Numbered from the stretch's first letter, positions 45,193 through 55,885 are shown. The stretch: DNA of 64,000 bases from Sweltsa coloradensis (GCA_024449915.1 JAMZAV010000438.1:1240001-1304000); one strand, 5' to 3'. Numbers and translations: made by a program. The notes: generated from the sequence alone by a model not told the origin.

Positions 45193-46613
45193 TATTAAAA
45201 CCTTTATTTCTATGAATTTTGACAAACATTTTCAATTTTTTCTTTCAAGAGACACTACAGAGCGTAGCGAGCGAGGCGAAGACTTCAATTTCACTGACCC
45301 CCCAAAAAATTAAGCTCGGGTGTTTTTTTGTTTGTTTTTTTGTTTGTTTTTGTTTTTCCGTCTGTTTGTTCGCTCTCTACCGGGCAAACGGCATATGCGA
45401 TCTTGATGAAAATTTGACAGGACCTTCGAAATCTCTGAACTTAGACTTGCCACGTTTTTGGGTACAATCGAAGAAATATTTCTCATGAATATCGTACTTT
45501 AACGATTTTTTTTTCGATTTTTTGTGCGATATTTTCGTGACATTTGGGCCGATTCTGACCAAACGGGTGGGGCTACAACGTTCATATTTCACATGGACAT
45601 TAAGGAAATGGTGATGTATTGCTTTCTGAAAGAAAAAGTTGAAAAAATTAGCCAGAATCTATAGAAATAAAGCTTTTAATACAAGTTTTTTGATTTTTGT
45701 GCGATATTTTCGTGCCGTTTGGGCCAATTCTGACTAAACGGGTGGGGCTACAACGTTCATATTATACGTGGACATTAAGGTTATGGTGATGTAGTACCTT
45801 TTGAAAGAAAAAGTTGAAAAAGTTAGCCAGAATCCATAGAAATAAAGCTTTTAATATAAGTTTTTTACGGTAAATAATACCAATTGACAAGAAACAATAG
45901 AAACTTGACAACAATCACCTACAATGCGTAGGCAACAAAACAAAGCACTAGCAAAAGTAAAGATATCCCACGCAAACTAAAAACTTTAAAAAGCTCATCC
46001 ATCAACGCGGCGGGACTTTAGCGTTTTCCTAGTCTTTATGTCAATGTAAAAAATGAATGTTGTAGCCCCACCCGTTTGGTCAGAATCGGTCCAAATATCA
46101 CGAAAATATCGTATTAAAAACCGGGGAAAAAATCGTAAAAGTACGATTTCTATAAGAAATATTTTTTCAAATGTCTCTAAAATCACAACATATAAAATTT
46201 CAGTGATTTTAAACGTTCCCATAAAGTTTCATCAATATCGGAGTAGCCGTTTGCCAAATATCACGAAAATATCCCATTAAAAAATGAAAAAAATCGTAAA
46301 TGTACGAAAATCATAAGAAATACTTGATCGATTATACCCAAAAACGTGGCAGGTCTAAGTTCAGAGATTTCGAAGGTCCCCTCCAATTTTTATCAAGATC
46401 GCATATTATGCCGTTCGGCCGGTAGAGTGCGAACAAACAGACAAAAAAACTAACAAAAACAAAACACCCGAGCTATTTTTCTTGGGGTAACGCATAGTAG
46501 TATCTATGGGGTAACGTAAGTGAAAAAAAAAACAAAACACAAAGTCAAATTGAAGTCTTTGCTTTGAAAAAAAAACACAACGTCAAATTGAAGTCTTTGC
46601 TTTGCTCATCCAA
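45193..46613 (-). mobile_element. Helitron-like copy F, interrupted by copy E
   Basis: Left piece 45193-45259 (ATTAAAACCTTTATTTCTAT to GACACTACA) and right piece 46033-46613 (CTTTATGTCAATG to GCTCATCCAA) are consecutive parts of one reverse-oriented copy. Its 3' hairpin end is lost. A short internal duplication near the 5' end (GTCAAATTGAAGTCTTTGCT, twice, 46541-46605) is present. Confidence 0.6.
45260..46032 (+). mobile_element. Helitron-like copy E nested in copy F
   Basis: Starts GAGCGTAGCGAGCGAGGCGA (missing the first TTGGAT), carries two GACxAAACGGGTGGGGCTA boxes and ends GCTCATCCATCAACGCGGCG, GGACTTTAGCG, TTTTCCTAG at 46032. Confidence 0.75.
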
Positions 46614-46630
46614 TAAATAAATTCTTGTTT

Positions 46631-46960
46631 AGTCTACCCACTCAGTAGCAACTGATTTTCAGTAAGGGACATTAAATTTAAAGCCGACCAAGCCAACCCT
46701 GTAGGCACCGACACCATCGACGAGCGAACAATGACCAACTAGTCGGACACACCGATGAATCAAGCCAGACATGATTCCACCCGCGGACAGAGCACGAATA
46801 AACAAGGCTGGCTTATATCGGAACAACCTTTGAATTTATTATGTGCCTTGTTGTCAGGACGGACAAAGTCACCAATCTCACCATTAACACGCCAATAGTT
46901 GAAATCGAACCAAGGACCTTCCGAATTGGAAGCGGAGCCTCTAACTGCAACAGGATTTTC
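46631..46960 (-). mobile_element. SINE family S, near full copy
   Basis: 3' end GTCTACCCACTCAGTAGC at 46631; tRNA-like head at 46894-46960 (complement GGTCCTTGGTTCGATTTC B box, GCAGTTAGAGGCTCCGCTTC). Body between resembles 33640-33900. Confidence 0.65.
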
Positions 46961-47637
46961 TCAGGCAGTAAAAATTATATTAGTCTGTTTTCGGGACATT
47001 GCTCCACGTTAAGAAGAGTGTATAATAAGCAATAACCATTGATATTAAACCCCTATAGTATAGTAGGCCTAACAGTAGTTAAATTTAAATATCAATGGCA
47101 ATAACACAAACCTGTGCGGGTGCGGCGTGTCACTCAAAACGCTGTAGGACTGTGCCACTTTAAAAGCATGTTTAAAACTGCAACAAATCCTGCAACAAAT
47201 ATGCTCGTCCATTGCCTTGATTTAGAGATACTTTTTTTTCATCAAACCATGTGGGGCATTTTAAAATTCTTTCAAAGTAAAGTTTTATGTTTGTAATGTA
47301 TTTTTCTTATGTAATAAACATTTTTTGATTTTAAGTTTTTTTCGTCTTTCCCTCTTAAATCGAGGATAACAAAAAATTTGTCACGTTGGCCATACTGGTG
47401 GGCAGTGGCGTCGAAATTCACAGCTGTTTCTTGTTTGGCTGTTATCTGTTATAACCTCACTTCTAGTTCTGTCAAAGGGAAAAAATCTATCTTTAAGACA
47501 ATATACATACAGCGTAGTGTATTTATTATCTCTTTGACACAAAGATTAGATCAAAAAGAATTTTGACATTGATTACTAGTATTTATTTATGCTATAGGCC
47601 CTATACCGGTAACAATTAATCTTGACCTAAATTGACA
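46961..47637. other. Upstream flank of the FAM120B-like gene
   Basis: Should include its promoter and 5' UTR. No TATA box or upstream exon recognised. Confidence 0.35.
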
Positions 47638-49539
47638 ATGGGAGTGAGAGGTTTGGAAACGTACTTAGAAAAACACTGCAACAGTGCTTGTTATAAAGTA
47701 GATATAAAGGAACTTATTGATAAATACAGACATGAATCAGGAGAAGTGGTGATTGTAGTAGATGGATCTTCATGCCTGCGTCACATATATGGAGATTTGA
47801 ACTGGGTTTTGGGTGGCCAGATCAAAGAGTTTTCAGAAAAAATTGATAATTTTGTTCAAGCTTTTAAGTCGTTAGGCGTGCGCCTTGTTTTCTACTTTGA
47901 TGGAGCTACGGTTCAACGTAAAAGACCAGTTTGGATAAACAGACGTTTGCAAAATGTGAAGAGCGTGTACGAAATTTTTGACATCATTAAGAAAAACTGG
48001 AAATCGCCCGTTATTGATAAAAGGCTCTTTCAACTTCCTGCCGGACTAGGCACAATAGCTCGCTACATCTGCAAGTATGTTTGTGGGTGCGAAGTACGTA
48101 TATCAGTGAAAGAATGCGATGAAGAAATCGCAGCATACGCACAGTTGAATCGCTGTTTTGCCATTCTTGGTCAGGATACAGACTACCTCATTTATGAAGG
48201 GTCACATTATTATCTTTCTGTTAAAAACTTGGACATAGCTACAATGACTACTTTGTATTACAATCGTAGTGCCCTTGCAGATGCCCTTCGCATTTCTGTT
48301 TCCCAACTACCTCTGTTTGCGTCTCTCTGTGGCAATGATATCATCCAAGCAGATGATCTCCAGGAATTTCATCATCGAGAATGGAAAAACACCTCTCATC
48401 ACTCGCATAGAAGAAATGCATGTCAAGGTCGCTTGCCATTTCACATTGTTTTCAAGAATGTCGCCGATTATATTCGTCGAAATCGATTTGGCAGTAATGT
48501 GTATTACCACTTACCAAAAATTGCTCAGCATGTGTTTCGAGACGAGGCGAGAGCAGCACAGCTTGAAGATAGTTTACGAAGTTACTGCACCCAAGTTGAT
48601 CCTCCAAACAAACAAGATTTACAATCAAATTGGAGTAAAATACTGCAGAAAGCACAATCATTGCATGTTAGTGGGGAAATTACTTCTCTCTACACCATTT
48701 TACTAGCAATTCCATTCGAGCTGTGCACAGCGCTGGAGGACTTCCGTATGAAAGATCTTCCTGCTGCAGCCACTGTTTTTCGGCCGCTACGAGAGCGTAC
48801 CTATGGTGTTTTGCTGAGAGAGAAGCCTGGAGGTCCCGGTCTTGTCGAGGAGTGGTGCGTAGTTGGCACAGATAGTGACTGCTGGCAGGTTCACATCACT
48901 CCTAGTCCATCTCCACAAGAACTTCACCCAGGGCTGTTGAATCTGTGGAGCGACATTGATGTTGTGGGCACACTTTGCACGGGAGACATTGTAGACACCC
49001 GGTGGAAGTTGTTTGCTCACAACGTGTCTCCCAGTTTGAGAATGGAGGAGCTCAGAAGTTTGGCAGAGGATGGGAAGTCACACCTTGTTATTCCAACGTC
49101 GATTCTCAAGTACTTGCGAGAGGCAATCCCTCAAGATGCCACAGTTTCTTCACCTCAGTACTTACAAGATTGGGAGTTAGAGGCCTTGGCTATCCAAGCT
49201 GTCCTGTTAACCTCGACCAACACGAGTCGACTAACCATTCAGACTCCTTATGACATTCGAGCCATCCAGCTTGCTACAATCTTCATGAGGGCTGTGTCTC
49301 ATATGCTGTTGCTGCTCGCTTCGTGTGGCTTTCCAATACCCATGCGTCATGCAATGCCGTGGTTTTACTTTGACGGCAAGTTGTTCCACCATATCTATGT
49401 GGGACTTAAGAACAAGACGCATGTTGAAAAACTTTGCGTCAACCAAGATGGCAAATCCTTGATGCAAGAGTTCTTAAAGGTACGCAATATTGCACTTAAG
49501 CCAGCTCTTACATTACCTCCCGGGCAAAGTCCCACTTGA
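47638..49539 (+). CDS. FAM120B/CCPG-like protein with XPG-type N-terminal domain, single exon
   Basis: 633 codons from ATG in good context (ACAATGG); a TTG two codons upstream is not a start. The N-terminal 1-240 is an XPG/FEN1-like fold: MGVRGLETYL, VVDGSS (D42), VFYFDGA (D88), KECDEEIAAYAQ (E159-E163), LGQDTDYLIY (D180, D182), LCGNDII (D234). The middle and C-terminus match vertebrate FAM120B: FRPLRERTYGVLL, VEEWCV, CGFPIPMRHAMPW and FDGKLFHHIY. Family members are described as a PPAR-gamma coactivator (FAM120B) and RNA-associated scaffold (FAM120A). It lacks the repeat-rich insert and Arg-rich tail of the mammalian protein. No introns here, though vertebrate FAM120 genes are split, so a retrocopy or intron loss is possible. 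No poly(A) remnant or flanking duplication was seen. Frame fully open, so likely functional. Confidence 0.85.
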   Translation: MGVRGLETYLEKHCNSACYKVDIKELIDKYRHESGEVVIVVDGSSCLRHIYGDLNWVLGGQIKEFSEKIDNFVQAFKSLGVRLVFYFDGATVQRKRPVWINRRLQNVKSVYEIFDIIKKNWKSPVIDKRLFQLPAGLGTIARYICKYVCGCEVRISVKECDEEIAAYAQLNRCFAILGQDTDYLIYEGSHYYLSVKNLDIATMTTLYYNRSALADALRISVSQLPLFASLCGNDIIQADDLQEFHHREWKNTSHHSHRRNACQGRLPFHIVFKNVADYIRRNRFGSNVYYHLPKIAQHVFRDEARAAQLEDSLRSYCTQVDPPNKQDLQSNWSKILQKAQSLHVSGEITSLYTILLAIPFELCTALEDFRMKDLPAAATVFRPLRERTYGVLLREKPGGPGLVEEWCVVGTDSDCWQVHITPSPSPQELHPGLLNLWSDIDVVGTLCTGDIVDTRWKLFAHNVSPSLRMEELRSLAEDGKSHLVIPTSILKYLREAIPQDATVSSPQYLQDWELEALAIQAVLLTSTNTSRLTIQTPYDIRAIQLATIFMRAVSHMLLLLASCGFPIPMRHAMPWFYFDGKLFHHIYVGLKNKTHVEKLCVNQDGKSLMQEFLKVRNIALKPALTLPPGQSPT

Positions 49540-49913
49540 TGAATCGTCATGTGATGAACAACTACGAAGAAATGGTTTATTACATGGGCACTCTGCCTCT
49601 TATACAAATACATTGTGTTGTAAGTTGTAACATCTGCATACATTGAGACCCTTCAAAGCCCATGTTACTGAGCAAATAGTACTTTGTAGTTAATCAGACT
49701 CAATGTAAATTAGGCCAACAGTTTGTTGGATGTCCCTGTCTCTAAATTATATTTATAGGCTATTGAAGTTGGACTCGCATCTAACGTGATAGGTATAGGT
49801 ACCATTTTACGAAAATCTATGTTGTGAGTTTGTTTTTTGGTAACTTTTTTATTTTTTATCAGACGAGGGAGTGCAGCGACACACACGGCAACTCGCACAG
49901 CGCTTATTCTGTC
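49540..49913. other. 3' flank of the FAM120B-like gene
   Basis: Presumed 3' UTR and spacer; no standard AATAAA in the first 150 bases. Confidence 0.35.
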
Positions 49914-50070
49914 CTGTGTGTGTGTGTGTGTGTGTGTGTGTACATCGAAAATCAGCCGAACGGCCAAACAGATTGAGCTGAAATTTTAAACAGGCATCCG
50001 GTACAAGTTTTCTGAGAACTGCTAACAAAATCAGCAACAACCGTTACTACGATTTAAACCTACCGGTACA
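49914..50070. repeat. GT-headed dispersed repeat, copy 2
   Basis: (GT)n then TACATCGAAAATCAGCCGAA, GAGCTGAAATTTTAAACAGG and CATCCGGTAC, inverted relative to 41800-41935. Confidence 0.6.
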
Positions 50071-51232
50071 AGAAATAATAAATTGAAAAATAAGTTTAAA
50101 ATGTGTAGGATTCAATTTAATGACAATGGTTTTGTTTTTGAAGTTTTTTTTCATTATAATTTGTCAGGCTGTGAATTGCATGCAGTGACCAAGGTGTATC
50201 AAATCTTGCACGCTCAAGGTTCCCCCAAATTCTGCTGGGAGATTGAGTAAACCTTGCAATCTTAACACGTATTTTGTACTGGCTATATTTCCATAGTATT
50301 GTATACATTTCAAAACATGTTCTATAATTTTTTAATGCAATCTAGAAATTATAAATTTTCTCAACCAGGTTTTGTACCCGGGTCTCCCACATTGCAGGTA
50401 TGTAAGGTAAGGGCGCCTTAGCCAAGTAGACTAGGAACTTGTCAAAGTCGTTGTTAGACGAGAGAACAAGTCATGTGTTGAATACCCGGGAACATTTACC
50501 TAGTTGATTGATATAAATTATTTTTATTTTATTTATTTTTATTTAGGTATTTATTTATTTAAGCCTTCTACCCCTTTCAGACCCTGTAGGCCTACTCACA
50601 AACGTGAGGGTCAACTTTAAAAATTGAATCCGGGTATATAAGAGCTTTTTTTTATTGACCCATTTTTTAAATTTTTTTTTATTTAATTTAAAAAAAATAG
50701 ATTTTTTTCCTATGCAAATGGGACAAAAAGTGAATTTTTGAGAGAAGATTGAAAATGCAAATCTGCGAAAAAAGGCTAAAAATGGGAAAAAATTCGTTCA
50801 AATTCACTTTTTTTCCGGAAATTTAATAAATCTCTAGTATAACATTATTTTGAGGTACTAAAAATGCAAAAAGTTAAAAAAAATCCAGAAAAAAAGCTAG
50901 CATTAGAAATGTGCTTTGAATTTAAAACTTTACTTAAATTGAAGCTTTAATTCAAAAGACAAAATTTCCCAAAGTTTCTGAAAATACGCGATTAATTTTT
51001 TTTAAGCACTAAAAATCTCAGAAAAAAACGTGCACTTTGAATTTTTACTTAAAATTACTAAATTTAGAAAAAATGATCTCGGGTCTGAAAGGGCTACAGT
51101 GTTCACTCATATGCTTATCATATAGACATGTATAAATTATAGGGTTTTGAGTTTTAGTTGGTATTATAATCACCATCACTTTTCACAATAACCTCTCTGT
51201 GAAAGCCCCCTCCTGCTAGGCAGTGCGATTCT
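50071..51232. other. Spacer with a very A/T-rich low-complexity core
   Basis: 50580-51100 is poly(A)/poly(T)-like with repeated AAAAATG words. GTACCCGGGTCTCCCACATTG at 50377-50397 looks like a degraded tRNA-derived sequence on the minus strand. No gene seen. Confidence 0.45.
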
Positions 51233-51510
51233 GTAAAATAGTCGCTATGATAGCGATAGCGATCACGGTTGATATGAAATATCAATCGTTATAAATTATC
51301 GTTATCGACCTGATTCTGTAAAATAGTTGCTACGGCTGCCATTTATCGTATCTTGATAGCATAGCTGCCATAGCATAGCGACTCCTTTTTCATTCTCGTT
51401 ATCATAGCGATCGCTATCATTTTTACAGAATCAGTCGACACGCAAAATTGTCGCTAAAGTGCCGGATAACGATCGTTATCTTCCATAACGATTTTACAGA
51501 ATCAGACCGC
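51233..51510. mobile_element. MITE copy 2, sister of 28875-29153
   Basis: Same ends (GTGCGATTCTGTAAAATAGT, ACAGAATCAGACCGC) and near-identical interior; differs by a short GCATAGCTGCCATAGCATAG expansion and a few changes. The flanks (GGCA, TGGT) do not show the TGCA duplication. Confidence 0.8.
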
Positions 51511-52239
51511 TGGTCTCTTTGTGGGCTAATACTATAAATTTTAATATGTATTTTAATTTCTTGAATAAAATTCATGAACGGAACTTGTAATGGCGCGTCA
51601 ACTGTAAGGCCATAATGTGTTACTCTAGCCTATGAATATAGGAATTCATTCAGCCTTAGGTAGGGGGATGAAAGGGAACGGTACTAGGTACTCAACACAT
51701 GGCTCACTCACTCGTCTAACAACAACTTGGCATTTTCCTAGTTTAAGCAATTTTTAATATTTTGTTTGTTATATGAAATACCCCTAAGCATGTTTTAAAT
51801 AAGTTTTATGTATGCATTTTATTTTGTTGACAAACATCAGGTTGGCAGACATCAGCTGTGCTTGGGACATACAGGCCATTTCTGTTTACTTGTAATTAAA
51901 TTTAATGTAAGGCCTACCCTCTTTCATACTAAAAATAATACTAGATAGAAATTGTATGAATTAGTAATTCTACCAATAAAATATTTTATTCATGAGAGCA
52001 AAAAAGCAGAAGTGAATTTGCTGTAATTTGTGTACTAATTTGAATTTGGTGCCAACTAGTTTTGTTTGAGCAACATAAAAGTGTTATGAGTTATGAATGT
52101 TGAAAACATAGTTCCCTTGTCCAACACTGCTAATGGCAATAGTAGATAATTTTACGTTTTGTACACATTGCACGTGCCATTCTTGGCAAGAGAGGGTGAC
52201 TTTGGGAAACAGTAGAAAATTGGAGCAAAATAATATTTT
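51511..52239. other. Unassigned spacer
   Basis: No feature recognised. Confidence 0.4.
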
Positions 52240-52582
52240 TTTCTCGATTTGGTTGGTCGGGAAACACTCCCGTAGGTGTAATTGATATTATTTACTACAA
52301 TTCAGAAATTAAAAAAGTCCGCCCCAACCGGGAATCGAACCACGGATCTCCCGCATTCCAGACAGGCATTTTAACCACTAGACCATCAGGACAGGTACAT
52401 TTTAAGCTCTGAATTGTAGTTGCATTATACATCTGAATGGATGGAACAGTACTGCAACGAATATCTGCTGCCTTTGAACTGACCACCAAACATTAATTAT
52501 AATGTCATTACCTTTACGCAGGTATGAGCGAGGGTTTATTTCTCGATTTGGTTGGTCGGGAAACACTCCCGTAGGTGTAATT
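52240..52582. repeat. 44 bp direct repeat bracketing a tRNA-like sequence
   Basis: TTTCTCGATTTGGTTGGTCG...CTCCCGTAGGTGTAATT occurs identically at 52240-52283 and 52539-52582, bracketing 255 bp with the tRNA-like 52321-52392. Either an unusually long target duplication or a tandem duplication that lost part of one unit. Confidence 0.75.
52321..52392 (-). tRNA. tRNA-like sequence, anticodon position GGA (probable pseudogene or SINE head)
   Basis: Minus strand: acceptor GTCCTGA pairs with TTGGGGC (with G-T pairs), D arm TGGTCTAGTGGTTAAAATGC, anticodon loop CTGGAAT, then GTGGTTCGATTCCC T arm with a mispaired stem. GGA would be serine, but the long variable arm of tRNA-Ser is absent. Confidence 0.4.
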
Positions 52583-52706
52583 TAATAATAATAATAATAA
52601 TTTACACAATTAATTGGTCGGGACATTTCGCCGCGTCGAATCAGCTTTAATTGCTTTTGACGTAATAATATCAATAATAATAACTTAATAATAATACATA
52701 AACATA

Positions 52707-52707
52707 T

Positions 52708-52757
<50 letters not shown>
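52707..52757. repeat. (AAT)n microsatellite at the 5' edge of a Helitron-like element
   Basis: AAT repeats up to 52756; similar AAT repeats resume at 54063 after the element, so the element lies within a microsatellite. Confidence 0.85.
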
Positions 52758-54062
52758 TAAGCGAGCGTTTCCATTTGACTCTGCCGGAAAAATTAGTCAC
52801 TGGTTTTGTTTTTTTTTGTTTTTTTTTTGTATGTCTCGCCATAACGTTCGAACGGAGGCTCGGATCGAGTTGAAATTTTGACCATCCGCAAGCTTCGTTC
52901 TCGATTGAATGCCATTAGTTTTGTGGCAAAATCGTTCAAAAAGTTAAAAAGTTACATTAAAGTTAATCGAAAGTTTTTTTTCAAACTAAACGGCGACAAA
53001 ATCTGAGATAGCCAAATCATTTAGAATGTCCGTCCGGTCACGAATATGTTAATTTTATTTTGATCCGATAAGTAGTGTAGATGGAAATTACATTATAACA
53101 AAGTGCCGTTACCATGGCAACGGAAAGTCGCGGAGCTTTTTTGGCTCATGATAGCGGTCGAACGGAGGCTCGGATCGAGTTGAAATTTTGACCATCCGCA
53201 AGCTTCGTTCTCGATTGAATGCCATTAGTTTTGTGGCAAAATCGTTCAAAAAGTTAAAAAGTTACATTAAAGTTAATCGAAAGTTTTTTTTCAAACTAAA
53301 CGGCGACAAAATCTGAGATAGCCAAATCATTTAGAATGTCCGTCCGGTCACGAATATGTTAATTTTATTTTGATCCGATAAGTAGTGTAGATGGAAATTA
53401 CATTATAACAAAGTGCCGTTACCATGGCAACGGAAAGTCGCGGAGCTTTTTTGGCTCATGATAGCGGTCGAAGGGAGGTTCGGATCGAGTTGAAATTTTG
53501 ACCATCTGCAAGCTTCGTTCTCGATTGAATGCCATTAGTTTTGTGGCAAAATCGTTCAAAAAGTTAAAAAGTTACATTAAAGTTAATCGAAAGTTTTTTT
53601 TTCAAACTAAACGGCGACAAAATCTGAGGTGGCCAAATCATTTAGAATGTCCGTCCGGTCACGAATATGTTAATTTTATTTTGATCCGATAAGTAGTGTA
53701 AATGGAAATAACATTATAACAAAAGTAATGTTGCCATGGCAACGAAAAGACGCGCAAAGTTTCTAATGCACTGCCACCTAGAAGTAATCAAAATACTTTC
53801 GAGGAAGCAGTCTATTATTTGTCACCAAAGAGTTTAAATAGTTTTCCCAAGGAGTCAAGGTCATCTAGATGGCGGTGGATTTTATCCACAAAGTAAAGGT
53901 TTACACACGGGTTTACCCAAATACCTTGGCAATAATAAATAATATTGGAAACATGGCCCTGTGGACAGCGAACGTCGCAAATTTTAAAATTAACAAAATG
54001 TGCAATGTGGGTAGCTATAGCACGTGTTCGCTTATCAACGCGTCCAACTGAGCGTTTCCTAG
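52757..54062 (+). mobile_element. Helitron-like family 2, complete, with three 310 bp tandem repeats
   Basis: Starts TTAAGCGAGCGTTTCC; 3' end CTTATCAACGCGTCCAACTG then AGCGTTTCCTAG shows the stem AACGC/GCGTT and CTAG, the same terminal design as family 1. The interior is three 310 bp units (52851, 53161, 53471), the first two apparently identical. Non-coding. Each unit has an X-box-like palindrome. Confidence 0.75.
53108..53121. promoter_or_regulatory. RFX X-box-like palindrome, unit 1
   Basis: GTTACCATGGCAAC, fits the RFX half-site pair GTTRCC/GGYAAC. Repeated at 53418-53431 (unit 2); unit 3 has the perfect GTTGCCATGGCAAC at 53730-53743. Activity is inferred. Confidence 0.45.
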
Positions 54063-54120
54063 TAATAATAATTATAATTATTATTATTATTATTGATTCA
54101 TAGCAGTTGTCGAAAAAGTT

Positions 54121-54193
54121 TGCCCCGACTGGGGTTCGAACCCAGAACCTCCGGCTTAACGTGCCATAGCTTTACCAATTAAGCTACCGGGAC
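54121..54193 (-). tRNA. tRNA-like sequence, anticodon position GTT
   Basis: 73 nt on the minus strand: acceptor GTCCCGG/TCGGGGC (7 pairs incl. wobble), D arm GCTT...AAGC, anticodon arm GGCACGTTAAGCC (loop ACGTTAA), T arm CTGGGTTCGAACCCCAG perfect. Position 33 is C rather than the invariant U and the anticodon stem has one mismatch, so it may be a pseudogene or SINE head. GTT would be asparagine. Confidence 0.5.
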
Positions 54194-54279
54194 CACAGAA
54201 CAAACCTTTACGAAACACTTGATATCTTTGTAGAAATCTTGTGCCGCAAAGAGCCTTGTAAAGCACGTGAAACTAAAGA

Positions 54280-55022
54280 TTAACATGGCACTTGTAGTTG
54301 GTTCTTCCATAAGTACCTCTTACACATGGAAGGGAAATGACTTACTGGGCAGTCTTTGAGGGCGGGCGGCAGGTCGTTCCATGGGTTAACAACCCGGAAA
54401 GAAAAAGCACGTCGGCCGAGCACTCCTTTGGCCGGAGGGGGTTGGAGGCGGGGGTGCCTACTATCGTCGCCTCTCAACACGCGGCCCTGGATGATGCGCT
54501 AATAAATTGTTTTTAAAGTGGGTAGTTTTAAGATATATCTCAGTTTATGGAATTTATAAAGGGTATACCGAAGTTTTTTAACAACATCCTTAACGTGTTC
54601 TTTCCACGTTAGAGATTTGTCAATTGTTATGCCAAGATATTTTACATGGTCTACTTTTTTAATAATGTATCATGTAGAAGATTTTATACATATATGTTGT
54701 TGCAATTTTCAATATGTATAGTTAGGTCATTAAGTTTGTAGTGAGTGTTTTTAATTTGGAATGCCATCATGACAGTTTTAGATAGATTTAGTGTAAGTAA
54801 ATTTTCTTGCAGTCAATAATAAACTTTTCTAAATTCAGCTTCAGCAGTTCTATAGACACTTTCCCAGTCTATGCCACTAAATATAGGGGCAGTATCATCA
54901 GCATAGGAAACAATTTTACCTTTTATTGCAAGTTCGCATAAATCGTTTACATAAACTAGAAAAAGCAGGGGTCCAAGTTGGGGTTGGAAGACAAACTTCA
55001 CGCAGTATGGGCGTTTGGCCAA
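54280..55022 (-). pseudogene. LINE reverse-transcriptase relic
   Basis: In minus-strand order: QLGPLLFLVYVNDL and VSYADDTAPIF (catalytic YADD, 54880-54980), VDHVKYLGITIDKSLTWKEH (about 54590-54660), then RRAFSFRVVNPWNDLPPALK (54300-54420), the typical C-terminal end. Stops and shifts in between. Clade not determined. Confidence 0.7.
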
Positions 55023-55498
55023 CTTGTTACGTAGGCCTAGCGGAATTTTATTTTTTATTGGTTTCCGCGCATTTATTTTTAATTTGCTAAGAATATCAGT
55101 GATTTGGCATAAAAAAATGCGATTTCATCATACTCCCAGCGGTATTTTAAAATTTACCGGGTCTACGCTGGTGCTGCCACGCGGCGGCCACGTGATGCAA
55201 CAGACTGTTGCCTGGTAACAGCTGGTACCTGTCAAGGTCAAAATGAGCACAGCAAAGTGGGCGGTGACTGGCCAGCCGGCGACAGCTATTTGTTTCAAGG
55301 TTAGTTTAATAAGTTGTTTTGAATACAAGATTTGTATTGTTGACCGTGAACTGAAGTTTGAAGGTAGGGCCCAGCGTTAGATGGTGTTTGCTTGCCTATC
55401 GCAAGCCTGATAGAAACTTGTTTGTTAAACGTTGCGATAAGATAACGTTCTCAGGTTTTAGGGACTGAAAGTGTTCACAAGTCTCCTATTTCATCAAC
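55023..55498. other. 5' flank of the ECHS1-like gene
   Basis: Presumed promoter and 5' UTR; moderately CG-rich at 55150-55290. No TATA box seen. Confidence 0.4.
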
Positions 55499-55595
55499 AT
55501 GGCTCTCGTGTGCAGACATTTGATAGGGCGAGTACAGGGAATTTCAAGAATTGCATCTGTTGGAGCGTCTCTTAGGTTCTCAAGTGCTCAAGCAA
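55499..55595 (+). CDS. ECHS1: ECHS1-like mitochondrial enoyl-CoA hydratase, exon 1
   Basis: ATG in good context (AACATGG). MALVCRHLIGRVQGISRIAS VGASLRFSSAQA is Arg-rich and acid-free, a clear mitochondrial presequence. Donor CAA|GTACGT, phase 1, joins exon 2 as A+GT = Ser. Intron 1 (55596-59361) is 3.8 kb of MITEs and a LINE fragment. Confidence 0.85.
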
Positions 55596-55679
55596 GTACG
55601 TATTGTTTCATTTTACAGGATAGGTTATGCGGACAAGAGAAATGGCCGGACCAGGGCTAGCCTAGGCCCTAGCAGACTT

Positions 55680-55885
55680 GGAACTTTTTCGGTTGGTATG
55701 GACCGGTTTTACAAAACTACTTGCGTTAGGTTTGCCGAACTTTCCGCTGGCTACAGTGCGCCGCGCTAGTTCTAGGATATAATACAAAACTATTTACCGG
55801 TAGGCCTAGGCCTAGTTGTTTTTCAGTGTTTTTATTGAAAAAAAAACAGTCTTAAAAACCGGTCCATACCAACCGAAAAAGTACC
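55680..55885. mobile_element. hAT-type MITE, family M copy 2
   Basis: GGAACTTTTTCGGTTGGTAT and ATACCAACCGAAAAAGTACC ends, flanked by GCAGACTT (55672-55679, 55886-55893). Contains the inverted family core (AACTTTCCGCTGGCTACAGT). Confidence 0.75.

Noticed and set aside
52582..52842. Poly-Tyr minus-strand frame
   Set aside because: Reads through an AAT microsatellite; not a protein.
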